A stretch of 64,000 nt of DNA from Sarcocystis neurona. Lineage: Eukaryota > Apicomplexa > Conoidasida > Eucoccidiorida > Sarcocystidae. This document shows, in pieces, positions 62,800 through 64,000 of the stretch. The notes beneath the pieces were generated by a model. It was not told the DNA's origin, did no database searches, and saw only the letters and a program-made list of their open reading frames with translations. The position numbers and the translations under genes are program-made. Each line of letters opens with the position of its first letter. Position 1 is the stretch's first letter. Location: NCBI GenBank assembly GCA_000727475.1, contig KL647295.1, forward strand, positions 3,219,717 to 3,283,716. Reading direction: 5' to 3'.

Positions 62800-64000
62800 T
62801 TGTCCTCCTCTTACTACTACTACTGCCACTACTATTACTACTACTATTACTACTACTATTACTGGTACTACAAGTAACTATTACTACTACTATTACTACT
62901 ACTACTGCTGTTACTACTACTCATCCTCCTCCTCCTACTACCACTACCAGGGCCGCTGCTGCCACTACTACTACTACTATTACTACTACTACTATTATTA
63001 CTACTACTACTATTACTGGTACTACAAGTAACTATTACTACTACTATTACTACTACTACTGCTGTTACTACTACTCCTCATCCTCCTCCTCCCACTACCA
63101 GCGCCGCTGCTGCCGCTACTACTACTACTACTGCTACTGCAACAACTACTACTACTGATACTACTACTGGTACTACTACTACTACAAATACTAGTGAAAG
63201 TACTGCTACTACTAGTACTAGTGAAAGTACTACTACTACTACCACTACTACTACTACTGATACTCCTACTACTACTACTACAACCAGGACTGCTACTACT
63301 ACTACTACTAGTGTTACTAGCAGAAGTAGTACCAGTAGTAGTACTACTGGTCCTACTACTACTACTAGTACTGGTGGTGCTACTGCTGCTACACGACAAC
63401 GTCTAGTATTCGTCCTCTTCCCACTAGTACTACTCCCACTACTACTACTACTAGTACTACTACTACTACGATTACTAGTAGTAGTCCAAGTCCTCCTCCT
63501 GCTGCTAGTGGTGCTTCCACAAGTACTGCTGAGAGTCGTCGCAGGACTACTACGAATACTCGTACGGCTACTGCTGCTGCTGGTTCTCCTGCTACTTGTA
63601 GTACTACTACTACTACTACTACCACCGCCTTCTGTATAACTCCTATTTTCCGCTACCGGTAGAAGTACCACTACCACCACTCCTGCCGGGGCTGGAGGTC
63701 GTATTACTCCTATTACGACTGGCAGCAGCGATAGCATTCCTCCTACTCCGCCTCCTGCTAACACGAGTGCTACGCTCCTGGGACGACGATGCCCCCTACT
63801 ACTGGGCCTACAACTCGTAAGAAGTCCCAGCAGCAAAATACTGCACTGCTGGGGTGACAGCCCTGCTGCCAGCCCCACGACCGGTTTTACGCCTGCTACG
63901 ACTTCAAAAACAACTCCCACTCGAAGAACTACAACTCCTACTGCTACCGCGACTCCTTTCCGCAGTAAATGAGAAGTGATACTACCATTACTACTACTAC
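62800..64000. repeat. ACT/TAC trinucleotide satellite
   Basis: Imperfect ACT repeats fill the right end of the window. Within them a composite segment starting ACTGGTACTACAAGTAACTA at 62861 recurs at 63015 (period 154), including TACTGCTGTTACTACTACTC and a CCTCCTCCT stretch. Triplet periodicity keeps several frames open on both strands, including a 280-codon minus-strand Val/Ser/Arg-rich ORF at 63920-63078. No coding evidence beyond that. The array continues past the window edge. Confidence 0.9.

Noticed and set aside
63078..63920. 280-codon minus-strand Val/Ser/Arg-rich ORF
   Set aside because: Triplet-repeat read-through; several other frames are equally open.
1..64000. CRISPR array, IS element, prophage, tRNA or rRNA genes
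   Set aside because: Regularly spaced repeats here are microsatellites or minisatellites without spacers of constant size; no transposase, integrase, cloverleaf or rRNA core sequence was recognised.

Overview
This window looks like nuclear DNA of an apicomplexan parasite, most likely a coccidian such as Eimeria or Cystoisospora. Genus and species are not established. The reasons are spliced genes with GT-AG introns, in-frame CAG/glutamine tracts, very dense TA, TATGTG and CA microsatellites in introns and spacers, and one clearly recognisable spliced gene of a protist dual-specificity-phosphatase-like family. There are no bacterial operons, rRNA, tRNA, CRISPR array or recognisable transposon. 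All multi-exon models were spliced by eye from reading-frame continuity, GT/AG sites and phase matching. They need RNA evidence.

Layout. 0-1.7 kb: TA microsatellite ending in two G-run repeats. 1.9-3.4 kb: pyrimidine-rich DNA around one SNARE-like exon on +. 3.7-4.8 kb: a long minus-strand ORF of unknown function. 5.57-8.58 kb: a seven-exon minus-strand gene model. 8.83-10.92 kb: a divergent four-exon plus-strand model. 11.8-12.1 kb: a small minus-strand ORF. 12.44-17.84 kb: the best-supported gene, a 619-residue phosphatase-like protein whose catalytic cysteine is replaced by serine. 17.9-41.5 kb: repeat-dominated. It holds scattered candidate exons, two minisatellites (22.4 and 23 kb), two CAG-rich blocks (25.5 and 27.5 kb), a minus-strand ORF with a GDFN motif typical of the endonuclease/exonuclease/phosphatase fold (34.3 kb), and a few coding-like fragments.

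41.7-45.4 kb: a minus-strand gene whose last five exons chain in perfect phase. 46.77-57.93 kb: a large divergent plus-strand gene of some 25 exons, function not recognised. Its strand-like repeats weakly suggest a VPS13/bridge-like lipid-transfer protein. 58-62.7 kb: candidate exons and low-complexity ORFs. 62.8-64 kb: ACT/TAC triplet satellite running off the window.

The genes form no pathway that can be seen. No new defence, mobile or signalling system was found. The most interesting items are the pseudophosphatase, the duplicated splice acceptor in front of its last exon, a 92-bp coding tandem duplication that looks like a pair of alternative exons, and microsatellite read in frame inside an apparent exon.
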